Assembly (NCBI GenBank): GCA_964508655.1
Contig: CAZDUO010000027.1
Location: 1-47,570 of the forward strand
Length of the DNA: 47,570 bases
Origin: VBAS01 sp964508655
Lineage (GTDB): Bacteria; Bacteroidota; Bacteroidia; Chitinophagales; Chitinophagaceae
Direction of reading: 5' to 3'
Shown piece after piece: positions 1-9,160 of this stretch (the stretch's first letter is position 1; each line of letters begins with the position of its first letter). The position numbers and the translations under genes are program-made. The notes below the pieces were generated by a model. It had not been told where the DNA came from. It saw only the letters and a list, made by a program, of their open reading frames with translations, and did not search any database.

Positions 1-61
1 ATCAGCAGCCACAAAGTGATGTGTAGTATTTTATTAGCCGGTCAATTGTGTAACCGTGAAA

Positions 62-517
62 TTATTCCGGTGTGCCGGGTGGAGGTGTCGTTTTGTGGCT
101 TTCTTCGCCTGACAGTTTACCCACCACTTTAGTCCACAAATCTTTTGCTTCTTCTTTCAGCGTATCGAATTTTTCCCTGGCTTTGCCAGCCAGTTCGCCG
201 CTCCTTGCTTTTTCAAATAAATCTTTTGCCTCGCCTTTCAGGGTTTCAAATTTCTCTTTTGCCACGTCGGCCATTTCGCCGCTTTTGGCTTTTTCAAATA
301 AAATTTTAGCTTCTGCTTTCAGCTCTTCAAATCTTTTTTTGGCCTTATCGGTCAGTTCGCTGTCTTTGGCTTTCTTCCATACTTCTTCTGCTTCCTGCTC
401 CAGTTTATCCCAAACCTCTTCAGCTTTTATGCTGAGCTTATCCACAGCTACTTCAGCTTTATCGAGCAGGCTTTCCTTTTTCGGCTGCTGTTGTTGTGTG
501 TTGGTATTTTCTTCCAT
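62..517 (-). CDS. Amphipathic-helix repeat protein, function unknown
   Basis: A 151-residue protein made almost wholly of Lys/Glu/Ala-rich helix. A unit of about 27 residues ending in SGEM/SGEL (with KFETLKGEAKDLFEKA-like cores) is repeated three times between roughly residues 55 and 136, after a more degenerate copy. There is no signal peptide or membrane segment, so it is probably cytoplasmic. The Gln-rich N-terminus and Pro/Thr-rich C-terminus look disordered. It resembles LEA-like or apolipoprotein-like stress or lipid-binding helices in composition only; no family can be named. The ATG at 517 is the first plausible start. It is co-directional with, and downstream of, the aconitase gene but separated by about 160 bp. 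Confidence 0.7.
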   Translation of the reverse strand: MEENTNTQQQQPKKESLLDKAEVAVDKLSIKAEEVWDKLEQEAEEVWKKAKDSELTDKAKKRFEELKAEAKILFEKAKSGEMADVAKEKFETLKGEAKDLFEKARSGELAGKAREKFDTLKEEAKDLWTKVVGKLSGEESHKTTPPPGTPE

Positions 518-680
518 GATAATTTTTTTTAAAAAGTAATACTTGAAAGGTAGTGAATAAACGGATTAGCTTTTTAAAAAATATTTTGCGGTCAGTAATA
601 ATAAATCTCTTCAGCCAGGCAGAATTTTTTATTGACAAGGTCAGGAAACCCTGTTCAGACTTTCTTCCCCGCAGGTCGCA

Positions 681-2951
681 TTACACTTTGGCAAATTGAG
701 ACCTTATAACGTTTAATGCACCACCAGCCTTAAACCATTCTATCTGCTGTTCGTTGTAGGAATGATTTACCTGTATTTCATCGCTGCTTCCGTCTTTATG
801 ATTCAGCACTACGGTTAAAGGCCTGCCGGGTGTAAAACTTGTGAGGCCAAGAATATCTATGCTGTCATCTTCCTGCACTTTGTTATAATCTTCTTTTTGG
901 GCAAAAGTGAGGGCCAGCATGCCCTGCTTCTTCAGGTTAGTTTCGTGTATCCGTGCAAAGCTTCTTACCAGGATGGCCCGCACACCCAGGTGCCGCGGTT
1001 CCATAGCGGCATGCTCTCTCGATGAACCCTCCCCATAGTTTTCATCGCCAACCACTACGCTGCCAATGCCCGCAGCCTTATAGGCTCTTTGTGTGGCGGG
1101 CACAGGACCATATTCACCGGTCAACTGGTTTTTTACACTGTCGGTTTTATCGTTAAAGAAATTAATGGCGCCGATAAGCATGTTGTTGCTGATGTTATCG
1201 AGGTGTCCGCGGAATTTCAGCCAGGGACCCGCCATCGAAATATGATCAGTGGTGCATTTTCCTTTTGCTTTTATTAAAAGTTTAAGCCCGGTTAAATCTG
1301 TTCCTTCCCATGCAGAAAAGGGTTCAAGCAACTGCAGGCGTTTTGATTCCGGTGCCACTTTTACCTGCACACTGCTGCCGTCCTTCGCTGCTGCCTGGTA
1401 GCCCGCATCTTCCACGGCAAAGCCTTTTGGCGGCAGTTCATAGCCGGTTGGTTCTTTCAGCATCACGTCTTCGCCTTTTTCATTTTTCAGCGCATCCTTA
1501 AGCGGATTAAAGGCGATCGTTCCGGCCATGGCAAGCGCAGTTACAATTTCAGGACTGGCAACAAATGCATGAGTGGAAGCCAGTCCATCGTTTCGCTTGG
1601 CAAAATTCCTGTTGAAGGAAGTAATAATAGTGTTTTTGCGGTTGGGATCATCTATGTGCCTTGCCCATTGACCTATGCAGGGGCCACAGGCATTGGCCAG
1701 TACCACACCGCCTGCATCTTCAAACTGCTTGATGAATCCATCCCGTTCTATTGTATATCTTACCTGCTCACTGCCGGGCGTGATGGTGAATTCGGATTTT
1801 GTTTTTAATCCTTTGCTGATGGCATCTTTTACAATAGAAGCGCTGCGGCTGATGTCTTCGTAAGAAGAATTGGTGCAACTGCCTATCAGTGCCACCTCTA
1901 ATTTCGCAGGCCAGCCATTTTTCTCCACTGCTTCTTTCATCTTCGAAATTGGCGTGGCCAGGTCAGGGGTAAAAGGACCGTTTACGTAAGGCTCCAGTTC
2001 AGTAAGGTCAAGTTCCAGCAGCTGATCGTAATATTTTTCCGGGTTATCGTACACATCGGCATCGGGACGCAGGTGTTCACGGATTTTATCGGCCATGGCT
2101 GCCACTTCTTCACGTCCGGTTGCTTTCAGATAGTCGCTCATTTTTTCATCATAAGCAAAAAGCGAACAGGTAGCGCCTATTTCGGCGCCCATATTGCAAA
2201 TAGTGCCTTTCCCGGTTGCACTAAGGCTGTCGGCACCGGGCCCGAAATATTCAACAATGGCGCCGGTGCCACCTTTTACGGTCAACTGTCCGGCCACCCA
2301 AAGAATCACATCTTTCGCCGATGTCCATCCGCTCATTTTGCCGGTCAGCTTCACACCAATCAGCTTCGGCATTTTCAGTTCCCACGGAAGCCCTGCCATC
2401 ACATCCACGGCATCGGCGCCGCCTACACCAATGGCAATCATTCCCAATCCGCCGGCATTGGGTGTGTGGCTGTCGGTACCAATCATCATGCCGCCGGGGA
2501 AAGCATAGTTTTCAAGCACCACCTGGTGAATGATGCCGGCGCCGGGTTTCCAGAAACCGATGCCATATTTATTAGAAATAGAGGATAGAAAGTCATACAC
2601 TTCACGGTTGGTTTCAATGGCAAGCTGCAGGTCTTGTTTGGCGCCCACCTTTGCCTGGATCAGGTGATCGCAATGCACGGTAGAAGGCACCGCCACTTGA
2701 TCACGACCGCAGGTCATAAACTGCAGCAGGGCCATCTGCGCTGTGGCATCCTGCATAGCCACCCGGTCGGGAGCAAAATCCACGTAATCTTTGCCGCGGT
2801 TATATGGCTTTGAAGGAAGCGAACCTGACAAGTGGGAGTATAAAATTTTTTCTGCCAGGGTGAGCGGACGGCCAACCAGTTTCCTGGCGGCTTCCACTTT
2901 GGCAGGCAGTTCGCTGTAAACTATTTTAATGAGCTCAAGATCGAAAACCAT
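681..2951 (-). CDS. acn: Aconitate hydratase (mitochondrial-type aconitase)
   Basis: Converts citrate to isocitrate through cis-aconitate in the TCA cycle, in the cytoplasm, using a [4Fe-4S] cluster. At 756 residues it matches the mitochondrial-type family, shorter than the AcnA/IRP type of about 890. Visible motifs are QDATAQMA near residue 67, DSHTPNAGG at 160, the cluster cysteines in GSCTNS (C359) and ACGPC (C422, C425), and, in the swivel domain, GDENYGEGSSREHAA and RSFARIHETN. The ATG at 2951 gives a normal N-terminus (MVFDLELIKIVYSEL). Its upstream region is filled by an inverted word repeat (about 2980-3017) and no clear promoter stands out. The gene seems monocistronic. Confidence 0.97.
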   Translation of the reverse strand: MVFDLELIKIVYSELPAKVEAARKLVGRPLTLAEKILYSHLSGSLPSKPYNRGKDYVDFAPDRVAMQDATAQMALLQFMTCGRDQVAVPSTVHCDHLIQAKVGAKQDLQLAIETNREVYDFLSSISNKYGIGFWKPGAGIIHQVVLENYAFPGGMMIGTDSHTPNAGGLGMIAIGVGGADAVDVMAGLPWELKMPKLIGVKLTGKMSGWTSAKDVILWVAGQLTVKGGTGAIVEYFGPGADSLSATGKGTICNMGAEIGATCSLFAYDEKMSDYLKATGREEVAAMADKIREHLRPDADVYDNPEKYYDQLLELDLTELEPYVNGPFTPDLATPISKMKEAVEKNGWPAKLEVALIGSCTNSSYEDISRSASIVKDAISKGLKTKSEFTITPGSEQVRYTIERDGFIKQFEDAGGVVLANACGPCIGQWARHIDDPNRKNTIITSFNRNFAKRNDGLASTHAFVASPEIVTALAMAGTIAFNPLKDALKNEKGEDVMLKEPTGYELPPKGFAVEDAGYQAAAKDGSSVQVKVAPESKRLQLLEPFSAWEGTDLTGLKLLIKAKGKCTTDHISMAGPWLKFRGHLDNISNNMLIGAINFFNDKTDSVKNQLTGEYGPVPATQRAYKAAGIGSVVVGDENYGEGSSREHAAMEPRHLGVRAILVRSFARIHETNLKKQGMLALTFAQKEDYNKVQEDDSIDILGLTSFTPGRPLTVVLNHKDGSSDEIQVNHSYNEQQIEWFKAGGALNVIRSQFAKV

Positions 2952-2979
2952 GTTGAAGAATTTTTGATTTATGATTTTA

Positions 2980-3017
2980 GATTGCGGATTAAGGGCAAGC
3001 GTGGTAAATCCGTAATC
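2980..3017. repeat. Inverted word repeat upstream of aconitase
   Basis: GATTGCGGATT at 2980-2990 faces AATCCGTAATC at 3007-3017, giving 10 of 11 complementary bases around a 16-base loop. The adjoining AT-rich words (AATCTAAAATCATAAATC on the minus strand) recur before rplB, rpsS and rplF. It lies in the leader region of the aconitase gene. Confidence 0.5.
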
Positions 3018-3110
3018 TGCAATAGTAATGGGTTGCGAATTTACGGAAAAGCACCATGTTGAAAACAGGTTCTTGGCCGGTTTTGCTATAAAATTTAACT
3101 TAGCACCGCC

Positions 3111-3332
3111 ATGAACCGCCTTAAAAATTTCATCGAGTGGAATGCCTTCGGCGTTTGCACGGCTATTGGCGAACGCTTCGGAATTGCAACCAGCAAAATC
3201 CGGCAGTACTTCATCTACGCCTCCATCCTTACCATGGGTTCACCTATTATCATTTATATGGTACTGGCTTTCTGGAGAAATGTGCGCAAATATATGTGGG
3301 CGGCCAAGAGAAATCCGTGGTATTATCTGTAA
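3111..3332 (+). CDS. Small PspC-like membrane protein
   Basis: A 73-residue protein matching the short PspC-domain proteins common in Bacteroidota. The N-terminal GVCTAIGERFGIATSKIRQYF segment is the conserved PspC-like part, and residues of about 35-55 (ILTMGSPIIIYMVLAFW) form one membrane helix, followed by a basic tail. In enterobacteria PspC senses envelope stress; these small orphan versions have no established role. It is divergent from aconitase, with about 160 bp between them. Two other reading frames across the same bases are open but are not protein-like. Confidence 0.75.
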   Translation: MNRLKNFIEWNAFGVCTAIGERFGIATSKIRQYFIYASILTMGSPIIIYMVLAFWRNVRKYMWAAKRNPWYYL

Positions 3333-3369
3333 ATAACACTCTATACCCCTAAGGGTTTTTAACATCATT

Positions 3370-3397
3370 AATTCTATTCAACTGCAGAATTTTTTTA
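3370..3397 (+). terminator. Weak hairpin terminator after PspC-like gene
   Basis: AATTCT at 3370-3375 pairs with AGAATT at 3386-3391 and runs into a T tract to 3396. A second small palindrome, ACCCCTAAGGGT followed by T5, sits at about 3345-3360. Either could end the PspC-like transcript; the stems are short. Confidence 0.45.
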
Positions 3398-3459
3398 GGT
3401 TCATAACTTTATCAAAAGCTGAAGTGCTGAATTGCTGTTGAAAGATATTCCTGGTATAA

Positions 3460-3485
3460 AAGTCCCCTTCAGGGGGTTTGGGGGT
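3460..3485. repeat. CCCC-TTCA-GGGG palindromic repeat at a gene end
   Basis: A copy of the CCCCTTTAGGGG family followed by the usual GTTTGGGGG. The TGA stop of the minus-strand glycosyltransferase gene is the TGA inside the reverse-strand form CCCCTGAAGGGG. The neighbouring G-rich words encode the Pro/Gln/His/Thr tail of that protein. Confidence 0.7.
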
Positions 3486-5058
3486 GTTGGGTTTGCGGGT
3501 GTTGGGGTGGGGGGCTCACATACAGCACCGTCGTATTACCTTCAAACAAATCATGTACGGCTGCTTTTTCCTGAAGGCCGATGGATTGCAACTCTTCTGC
3601 AAATGTTTTCCGGCTGAGGACTGCGGCTTTTTTTTCTGATAAAAATATTTTCAATGAATCAAGACTGGTAAACACTTTTACCCGCTGCGGCAGGTAATAA
3701 GTAAATGAAGGATGAAAAATCTGGTAACTCACCACGCGGTCATATTTTTTCACTTCATCTATAGTTAAGCTCATCGGGTTTTTTTGATAAACGGCCGGGT
3801 AAAGCCAGGTGAAAAAAAGCAGGTGAAAAAGGGAATAAAGAATAAATAAACCGGCTGCCGCTTTTCTGAAATTTTTTTTACTGATAAAATAAACTGCCAA
3901 AGCAGCTGCCAGGGCGGGTATTAATAAAAATGCAGCCAGGCCTTCCATTCCCCGTGTATTCACTTCATTTTTTATGCCAAGGTAAGTGCCAATTGGCAAC
4001 GCAATATTGATGAAGAGCAGAAGAATGAAAGGGTAGAGCCTGGTTTTTGTAGCACCAATCCAGGCTTCGTTAATGTAATTGCCCAGCAAAATGGCAGCAA
4101 AAGGATAACAGGGCATGGCATAGTTGGGCAGCTTGGTGCTGCTGATGCTGTAAAAAATAACAAAGACACCAACCACGCAAAAAGCAAGTCGTAAAAATGA
4201 GTTGCTGAACCGGCTTTTAAAATTTCTCACTGACTCGCCGATGAAAACCGAAGCGGGTAACAAGCCCAGTAAAATCATTAACGGCACAAGGATGAACAGT
4301 CCGCCATGGCCTTCCATTGTTTTGGAAAACCGGCCAATATTGTGCTGAAGGAAAAATCCTTTTGTCCATTCACCATTCGTTTCTTTATGCACCAGCCAGT
4401 ACCAGGGCAGCGCTACGGCAAACATGATGATGATTGCAAAGAGAATTTTCCAGGAAAAAATTTCCCGTAATTTTTTTTCCCAAAGCAGCCAGCATAATAC
4501 GGCACTGCCGGGCAATACGATTGCTACCGGCCCTTTGGCCAGCGTACCAAGCCCGAGTGTGATGGCACAAATGAGCAGCCAGTAAAATCGGTTTTCTGTA
4601 AAATATGCGTAAGCAGTGAAGATGGAAACTGTGTTCAGAAAAATAAGATACGGATCGGGCACTGACATCCTGAACTCAAAAAGAAAATGTGCCGAAGCGA
4701 GCAACGCCATGCAGCTGAAAAAAGCATGTGATGCTGATGAAAATCTTTTTACAAAAAAATAAGTGAATAGAATGGCAACTAACCCAAATAGGGCAGAGAA
4801 GAACCGGGCACCCAACTCCGTAATGCCAAACAGCTTGAAACCACCGAACATAAAATAATAATGCAGCGGCGGTTTCAGGGTTCTTAATCCCCCATTGAAA
4901 GTGGGCACAATCCAGTCGCCCCGTTCGTACATTTCTCTTGCACACTCGGCATTGCGTACTTCATCATAAATCCAGAGAGGTGTTTTTCCCAATCCCGGGA
5001 AAAAAAGCAGGATAGATAAACCCAGTAAAAGCCAGAAATATTTTTGATTTTGCTGCAC
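3469..5058 (-). CDS. GT39/ArnT-like membrane glycosyltransferase
   Basis: A 529-residue polytopic membrane protein of the ArnT/PMT clan (GT-C fold), which moves a sugar from a polyprenyl-phosphate donor on the periplasmic side. An N-terminal helix is followed by the first periplasmic loop with the acidic pair typical of the family (WIYDEVRNAECAREM, D32/E33), then LKPPLHYYFMF and about 11 more hydrophobic helices, and a soluble C-terminal part. The last 14 residues (PPPQHPQTQHPQTP) come from a G/C-rich repeat rather than family sequence, and the stop codon lies in a palindrome. A flippase-like gene lies just upstream on the same strand, which fits lipid-linked sugar or lipid A modification. 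Acceptor unknown. Confidence 0.85.
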   Translation of the reverse strand: MQQNQKYFWLLLGLSILLFFPGLGKTPLWIYDEVRNAECAREMYERGDWIVPTFNGGLRTLKPPLHYYFMFGGFKLFGITELGARFFSALFGLVAILFTYFFVKRFSSASHAFFSCMALLASAHFLFEFRMSVPDPYLIFLNTVSIFTAYAYFTENRFYWLLICAITLGLGTLAKGPVAIVLPGSAVLCWLLWEKKLREIFSWKILFAIIIMFAVALPWYWLVHKETNGEWTKGFFLQHNIGRFSKTMEGHGGLFILVPLMILLGLLPASVFIGESVRNFKSRFSNSFLRLAFCVVGVFVIFYSISSTKLPNYAMPCYPFAAILLGNYINEAWIGATKTRLYPFILLLFINIALPIGTYLGIKNEVNTRGMEGLAAFLLIPALAAALAVYFISKKNFRKAAAGLFILYSLFHLLFFTWLYPAVYQKNPMSLTIDEVKKYDRVVSYQIFHPSFTYYLPQRVKVFTSLDSLKIFLSEKKAAVLSRKTFAEELQSIGLQEKAAVHDLFEGNTTVLYVSPPPQHPQTQHPQTP

Positions 5059-5131
5059 TGATTTTTACACCGGGTTGTTTGTTTACCATTTCATTGTTGC
5101 GACAGGCTATGCCCTCTCTTTACGGCTGTTG

Positions 5132-5139
5132 CAAATGTA
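5132..5139 (-). promoter_or_regulatory. Possible Bacteroidota -7 element for the GT39 gene
   Basis: The minus strand reads TACATTTG, fitting the TAnnTTTG consensus, about 75 bases before the ATG at 5058. No good TTTG/TTG is seen at the usual -33 distance, so this is tentative. Confidence 0.4.
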
Positions 5140-5172
5140 ATTAACCGGCAACCGGCTACCAGTGCCTGGAAA

Positions 5173-6060
5173 CTATTTTTCTTCCTGCAACGGGTCATGA
5201 TAAATAAAATAAACGCCCCAAACCGATGAAAGGGCATTGGACAGATAAAACAAAATACTGATGATGGGTGCCACATGAATGTCGAGATGGAAATAATTTG
5301 CCCCTTCCACAAATACAAATTCACGGGTGCCCAGCCCGCCGCCAAGTGAAATAGGGATAACCGTGATAACAGCAGCTACAAGAAATATAAATATCCATTC
5401 GCTCTGGTGCAGCGGCAGATGCAGCCCTATGAGTATGCAATACACACATACTACCTGGAAAACCTGCACCGCAATGCCCCAGAAAAATGTAGGCCAGAAA
5501 CCAGGCAGAAAATCGTTCAGAAAAAAACGGACAGCTATATACAAGGCTGCCACGGCAAGCACAGCGCCGCTTATAAGAACTGCATCATACAGCTTATTGT
5601 CGAGCACAAGTATGCCATAGGCCGATAGAATCAGCCCGAGTGCCAGCAGGCCGCTGAAGCGGTCGAGCAAAACGGCCGCCGTGATTTTTTTATAGCTCAC
5701 ATCATATTTTCTTGTCAGCAGCACTACCTTGTAGGCATCACCACTGATGGCCCCGGGCAGAAACAAATTGTAAAACATACCCAGCCAGTACAGCTTCAGG
5801 TTTTTTCTTTGTGAAAGATAAATACCGATATTTTTAAAATAAATATTCAGCCGGAAGGAGGCGAGAAATTTGGAAAAGGCAAAGGCCGCAATGGACAGAA
5901 ACAGCCACCACCAGTCGGCCTGCATCACAGCGCCTCTTGCTTTGGCGAAATCAATTTTGCGGGAAATGTACCAGAAGCAGATGATGGTAACTGCAATCTT
6001 CAATAACAACTTCAGAATTCGGGTAGCCTGTGAATTTTTTTTTACAACAGCTTCTTCCAT
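5173..6060 (-). CDS. Flippase-like integral membrane protein (LPG synthase TM / UPF0104)
   Basis: A 295-residue protein with about eight hydrophobic segments, matching the transmembrane domain of the lysylphosphatidylglycerol synthase/AglD superfamily. Conserved points are the NLFLPGAISGDAYKVVLL region near residue 98, LLDRFSGLLAL near 131, and the glycine-rich IPISLGGGLGTREFVF near 232. The soluble aminoacyl transferase domain of MprF is absent, so synthesis of aminoacyl lipid is unlikely; stand-alone versions are assigned to lipid translocation or to helping membrane glycosyltransferases. The GT39 gene follows on the same strand, which suggests linked envelope roles. It is divergent from the beta-helix gene. 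Confidence 0.85.
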   Translation of the reverse strand: MEEAVVKKNSQATRILKLLLKIAVTIICFWYISRKIDFAKARGAVMQADWWWLFLSIAAFAFSKFLASFRLNIYFKNIGIYLSQRKNLKLYWLGMFYNLFLPGAISGDAYKVVLLTRKYDVSYKKITAAVLLDRFSGLLALGLILSAYGILVLDNKLYDAVLISGAVLAVAALYIAVRFFLNDFLPGFWPTFFWGIAVQVFQVVCVYCILIGLHLPLHQSEWIFIFLVAAVITVIPISLGGGLGTREFVFVEGANYFHLDIHVAPIISILFYLSNALSSVWGVYFIYHDPLQEEK

Positions 6061-6135
6061 TTCTTTTTTGGATCGGGAAAGGTTGGATAAATTTATATGC
6101 CGGATGCATCAAAACCGGGTGCAAGTAAAATCAAA

Positions 6136-8346
6136 ATGATGACAAAAAAAATTATCCTTTTACCCCTGGTTATTCTTGCTGTTGTAACTTTTTATGCCCA
6201 GGTTCGTAAAGTTTCAACCCTGGAAAAGCCACTTGTAAAAGGCATGAAAATTACCCGTTCGGAAAAAATAAAAAAACAGGAATACAGGCTGGATGCCTTT
6301 CCATCCATGGATGCAGCCGCGGTGGTCATTGAAGGAAGCAACATGACGGTGGATTTTAATCATGCCGTGATGAAAGGAAGCAATGCCAAAAAAAATCCCG
6401 ATGAATTTTTCGGCGTGGCAGTTTTGATAAAAGGCGGGAAGAACATCACCATCCGCAACCTGAAGGTAAATGGATATAAAGTAGCAGTGAGAGCAGCGAA
6501 TACCGAAAATCTCACCATCGAGAACTGCGATTTTAGCTACAACTACCGCCAGCACCTGAAAAGCACACAGGATAAAGAAGATGTTTCTGACTGGCTCAGC
6601 CATCACCAGAATGAAAAAGACGAGTGGCTACGCTATGGCGCCGCCATCTACCTGCGCATGTGCGATTCGGTATTAATCCGGAATACAAAAGTGACCGGCG
6701 GTCAAAATGCCCTGATGATGACGGAATGTGATTACGGGAAAATTTACAACAACGATTTTTCATTTAATTCCGGGATCGGTATCGGAATGTACCGTTGCAG
6801 CTTCAACACGGTGGCTCACAACAAAATCAATTTTAATGTTCGCGGCTACAGCCACGGGGTGTACCACCGCGGGCAGGACAGTGCCGGCATACTGGTGTAT
6901 GAACAATGCAACAGCAACCTGTTTTATAAAAATTCAGTTACACACAGCGGCGATGGCTTTTTTCTGTGGGCAGGGCAAACCACGATGGACAGCGGCATAG
7001 GCGGGTGCAATGACAATGTACTTTTTGGAAATGATTTTTCCTATGCCCCAACAAACGGAGTGGAAGTTACCTTCAGCCGAAACGTGATAACCGGCAACCG
7101 CATGTATGAATGCGACCATGGCATCTGGGGTGGCTACAGTTTCAACACTATAATCAGCGATAATGTATTTCGTGACAACCACATCGCCATTGCCATCGAG
7201 CACGGGCAGGAAAATGAAATACATCACAATATTTTTTTAAAAGATAAAGAAGCCATTCGCCTGTGGGCAAGAAAAGAACAACCGGCCGGCTGGGGCTATG
7301 CAAAGTTTCGGGACACCCGCAGCCGCGATTATATAATTGCCAGCAACAACTTCACCGGCAACCGGCTTGTGCTCAACCTGGGCAGAACAGAAAAACTGAA
7401 AGTGTTTGAAAACATTTATTCCGGCTATGAAGAACTTTTTAAAATTGATTCCACAGTCAGCGGGCTTGATACCACCTGGCATGATGAAATATCCCTGCGT
7501 TATGCAACTGACAGTACGGTACCGGCGCCAGTAATCCCTTCACCGCAGGATCCCTTTAAAGGCAATGTATCATTTGCCGGGCGAAAAAATATTCTCATCT
7601 CCGAATGGGGACCCTATGATTTCCGCAGCCCTATTATCTGGAATACTAATCCAACGGATACCTCCCCGGTAATGAAATTTGATTTGCCCGGCCCGAAGGG
7701 AAAATGGAAGATAAAGCGATTCAAAGGTGTGGAAAATATTTCTGCCATGAACGGCGAATTCCCGGCAACGATTACAGCAACAAAAATTGCAGGCAGCCAT
7801 ACCGAAATTTTAATTGAGCTGGAATATACGGGTGCGGCCATCACCACACCGTTCGGGCAACACATCAGCGCCGGCAAGCCGTATCTTTTTTCATTTAAAA
7901 AATTTTTCCAGCCAATCCATTTTGAAGTGGTATGGTATGCGTATGATTTTGCCATGCATGACCCTATAACAACCGGGCAGCTGCTGCCGCCCAATGTACG
8001 GTTGCGACCCATTAAAACTGAAAATGTAAACAAACTGGATTATGCCTGGTGGGGCGGCATAAAAACGGAAGAAGGTGAGTTCAAACAGTTTGTTACGCTT
8101 GCCAACGGCTCAGCAGAAATTGAAAAAGGCAATTATGAACTGGGAGTAACCTGGGATGACGCTGTGCGGGTGTATGTGGATGGCAAACTGGTGATAGATG
8201 AATGGAATCCCTCGCTATACAAGTTTGATGAATCGCCGCACAAAACGGTAAAGCTTCAGCTGGGGGGCAAGCATTTTTTCACCGTAGAACATGTGGAAAA
8301 GGGCGGTTTTGCAACGCTTGGTCTTAAACTAAAAAAGCTGTTGTAG
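6136..8346 (+). CDS. Secreted right-handed beta-helix protein with PA14-like C-terminus
   Basis: About 736 residues. The start is placed at the ATG pair 6136/6139 because it begins a good signal peptide (KKIILLPLVILAVVTFYAQ); the frame is open to an ATG at 6097. Residues of about 90-400 carry repeated beta-helix turns (NITIRNLKVNGYKVAV, NLTIENCDFSYN, NLFYKNSVTHSGDGFF, NTIISDNVFRDNHIAIAIE), as in NosD/pectate-lyase-like folds. About residues 630-735 resemble a PA14 domain (WDDAVRVYVDGKLVIDEWN...). The protein is therefore probably exported and carbohydrate-active or carbohydrate-binding, but catalytic residues cannot be identified. It is divergent from the flippase-like gene and followed by a PorT-like barrel. 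Confidence 0.8.
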   Translation: MMTKKIILLPLVILAVVTFYAQVRKVSTLEKPLVKGMKITRSEKIKKQEYRLDAFPSMDAAAVVIEGSNMTVDFNHAVMKGSNAKKNPDEFFGVAVLIKGGKNITIRNLKVNGYKVAVRAANTENLTIENCDFSYNYRQHLKSTQDKEDVSDWLSHHQNEKDEWLRYGAAIYLRMCDSVLIRNTKVTGGQNALMMTECDYGKIYNNDFSFNSGIGIGMYRCSFNTVAHNKINFNVRGYSHGVYHRGQDSAGILVYEQCNSNLFYKNSVTHSGDGFFLWAGQTTMDSGIGGCNDNVLFGNDFSYAPTNGVEVTFSRNVITGNRMYECDHGIWGGYSFNTIISDNVFRDNHIAIAIEHGQENEIHHNIFLKDKEAIRLWARKEQPAGWGYAKFRDTRSRDYIIASNNFTGNRLVLNLGRTEKLKVFENIYSGYEELFKIDSTVSGLDTTWHDEISLRYATDSTVPAPVIPSPQDPFKGNVSFAGRKNILISEWGPYDFRSPIIWNTNPTDTSPVMKFDLPGPKGKWKIKRFKGVENISAMNGEFPATITATKIAGSHTEILIELEYTGAAITTPFGQHISAGKPYLFSFKKFFQPIHFEVVWYAYDFAMHDPITTGQLLPPNVRLRPIKTENVNKLDYAWWGGIKTEEGEFKQFVTLANGSAEIEKGNYELGVTWDDAVRVYVDGKLVIDEWNPSLYKFDESPHKTVKLQLGGKHFFTVEHVEKGGFATLGLKLKKLL

Positions 8347-8505
8347 CAGGGTCAAAAAATTTAATTTTAAAATTCACTTTTCTAAATAGGATTACGGTTT
8401 ATCCCTCTCAATAACATGTTAATTAATGGGCATGATTTATGCAAAAAAGAAAAAGCCGGATACCAATGCAGAAATAATTTCGTTTTAAACCCAACCCACA
8501 TCATT

Positions 8506-9126
8506 ATGAAAAAGCTTATTCTGCCCCTGCTTTTCCTTTTGTTTATTACAAATGTTTTCTCACAGAAAAAAGACCCGTCAGAAAAAGAATCGCTCCTCCG
8601 TGTTGGATTCAAAGCTGGCCTCAACCTGAATAAAATTGATGGCAAATCTTTTAAAGATGAATTCAGGTATAATTACCAGCTTGGCGGTTTTATGCAAATC
8701 AACCTTACCAGGAAACTGGGCCTTCAGCCTGAATTGAATTTTGTTCAAACCAGCGCCGAACAATCCAACGATATCACGGTTATTTATGACGACCTGTTTC
8801 TTGGCGGCAGCCAGAAAAAAGCAAAACTCAATTACCTGAAGCTTGCCGGGTTATTGAATATTGATATCGGCCCTTCGCAACGGGTAAAGCTTCAGCTCGG
8901 CCCGCAATGGGGTATGCTGGTAAGCGAAGCTGTAGACAGTTTGAAATCGCCGGCTGATATTTTTAAAAAAGCTGAGTTGAGCGTTCTGGGCGGAGTCATG
9001 CTGCAACTCCCTCTTATCCACTTCGGCACACGTTACGAAATCGGGCTTACCAATATCAATGCCATTGACAATAAAGACCAGTGGAAAACCCAGGCATGGC
9101 AGTTTTTTGTTGGCGTCACCTTATAA
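8506..9126 (+). CDS. PorT-like outer-membrane beta-barrel protein
   Basis: A 206-residue protein with a clear signal peptide (KKLILPLLFLLFITNVFSQ) and then alternating polar/aromatic strands such as RVGFKAGLNLNKIDG, YQLGGFMQINLTRKLGLQPELNFVQ and a final FFVGVTL. This is the eight-strand outer-membrane barrel type called PorT or outer membrane beta-barrel in Bacteroidota. The start is set at 8506; the frame is open back to 8416, but that part is not signal-like. Ligand and role are unknown. It is the last gene before the ribosomal cluster, and its 3' end is only 35 bp from the S10 promoter. Confidence 0.8.
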   Translation: MKKLILPLLFLLFITNVFSQKKDPSEKESLLRVGFKAGLNLNKIDGKSFKDEFRYNYQLGGFMQINLTRKLGLQPELNFVQTSAEQSNDITVIYDDLFLGGSQKKAKLNYLKLAGLLNIDIGPSQRVKLQLGPQWGMLVSEAVDSLKSPADIFKKAELSVLGGVMLQLPLIHFGTRYEIGLTNINAIDNKDQWKTQAWQFFVGVTL

Positions 9127-9160
9127 CAGGTACTCACATCAAAAATTTCTTTTCCAAATC

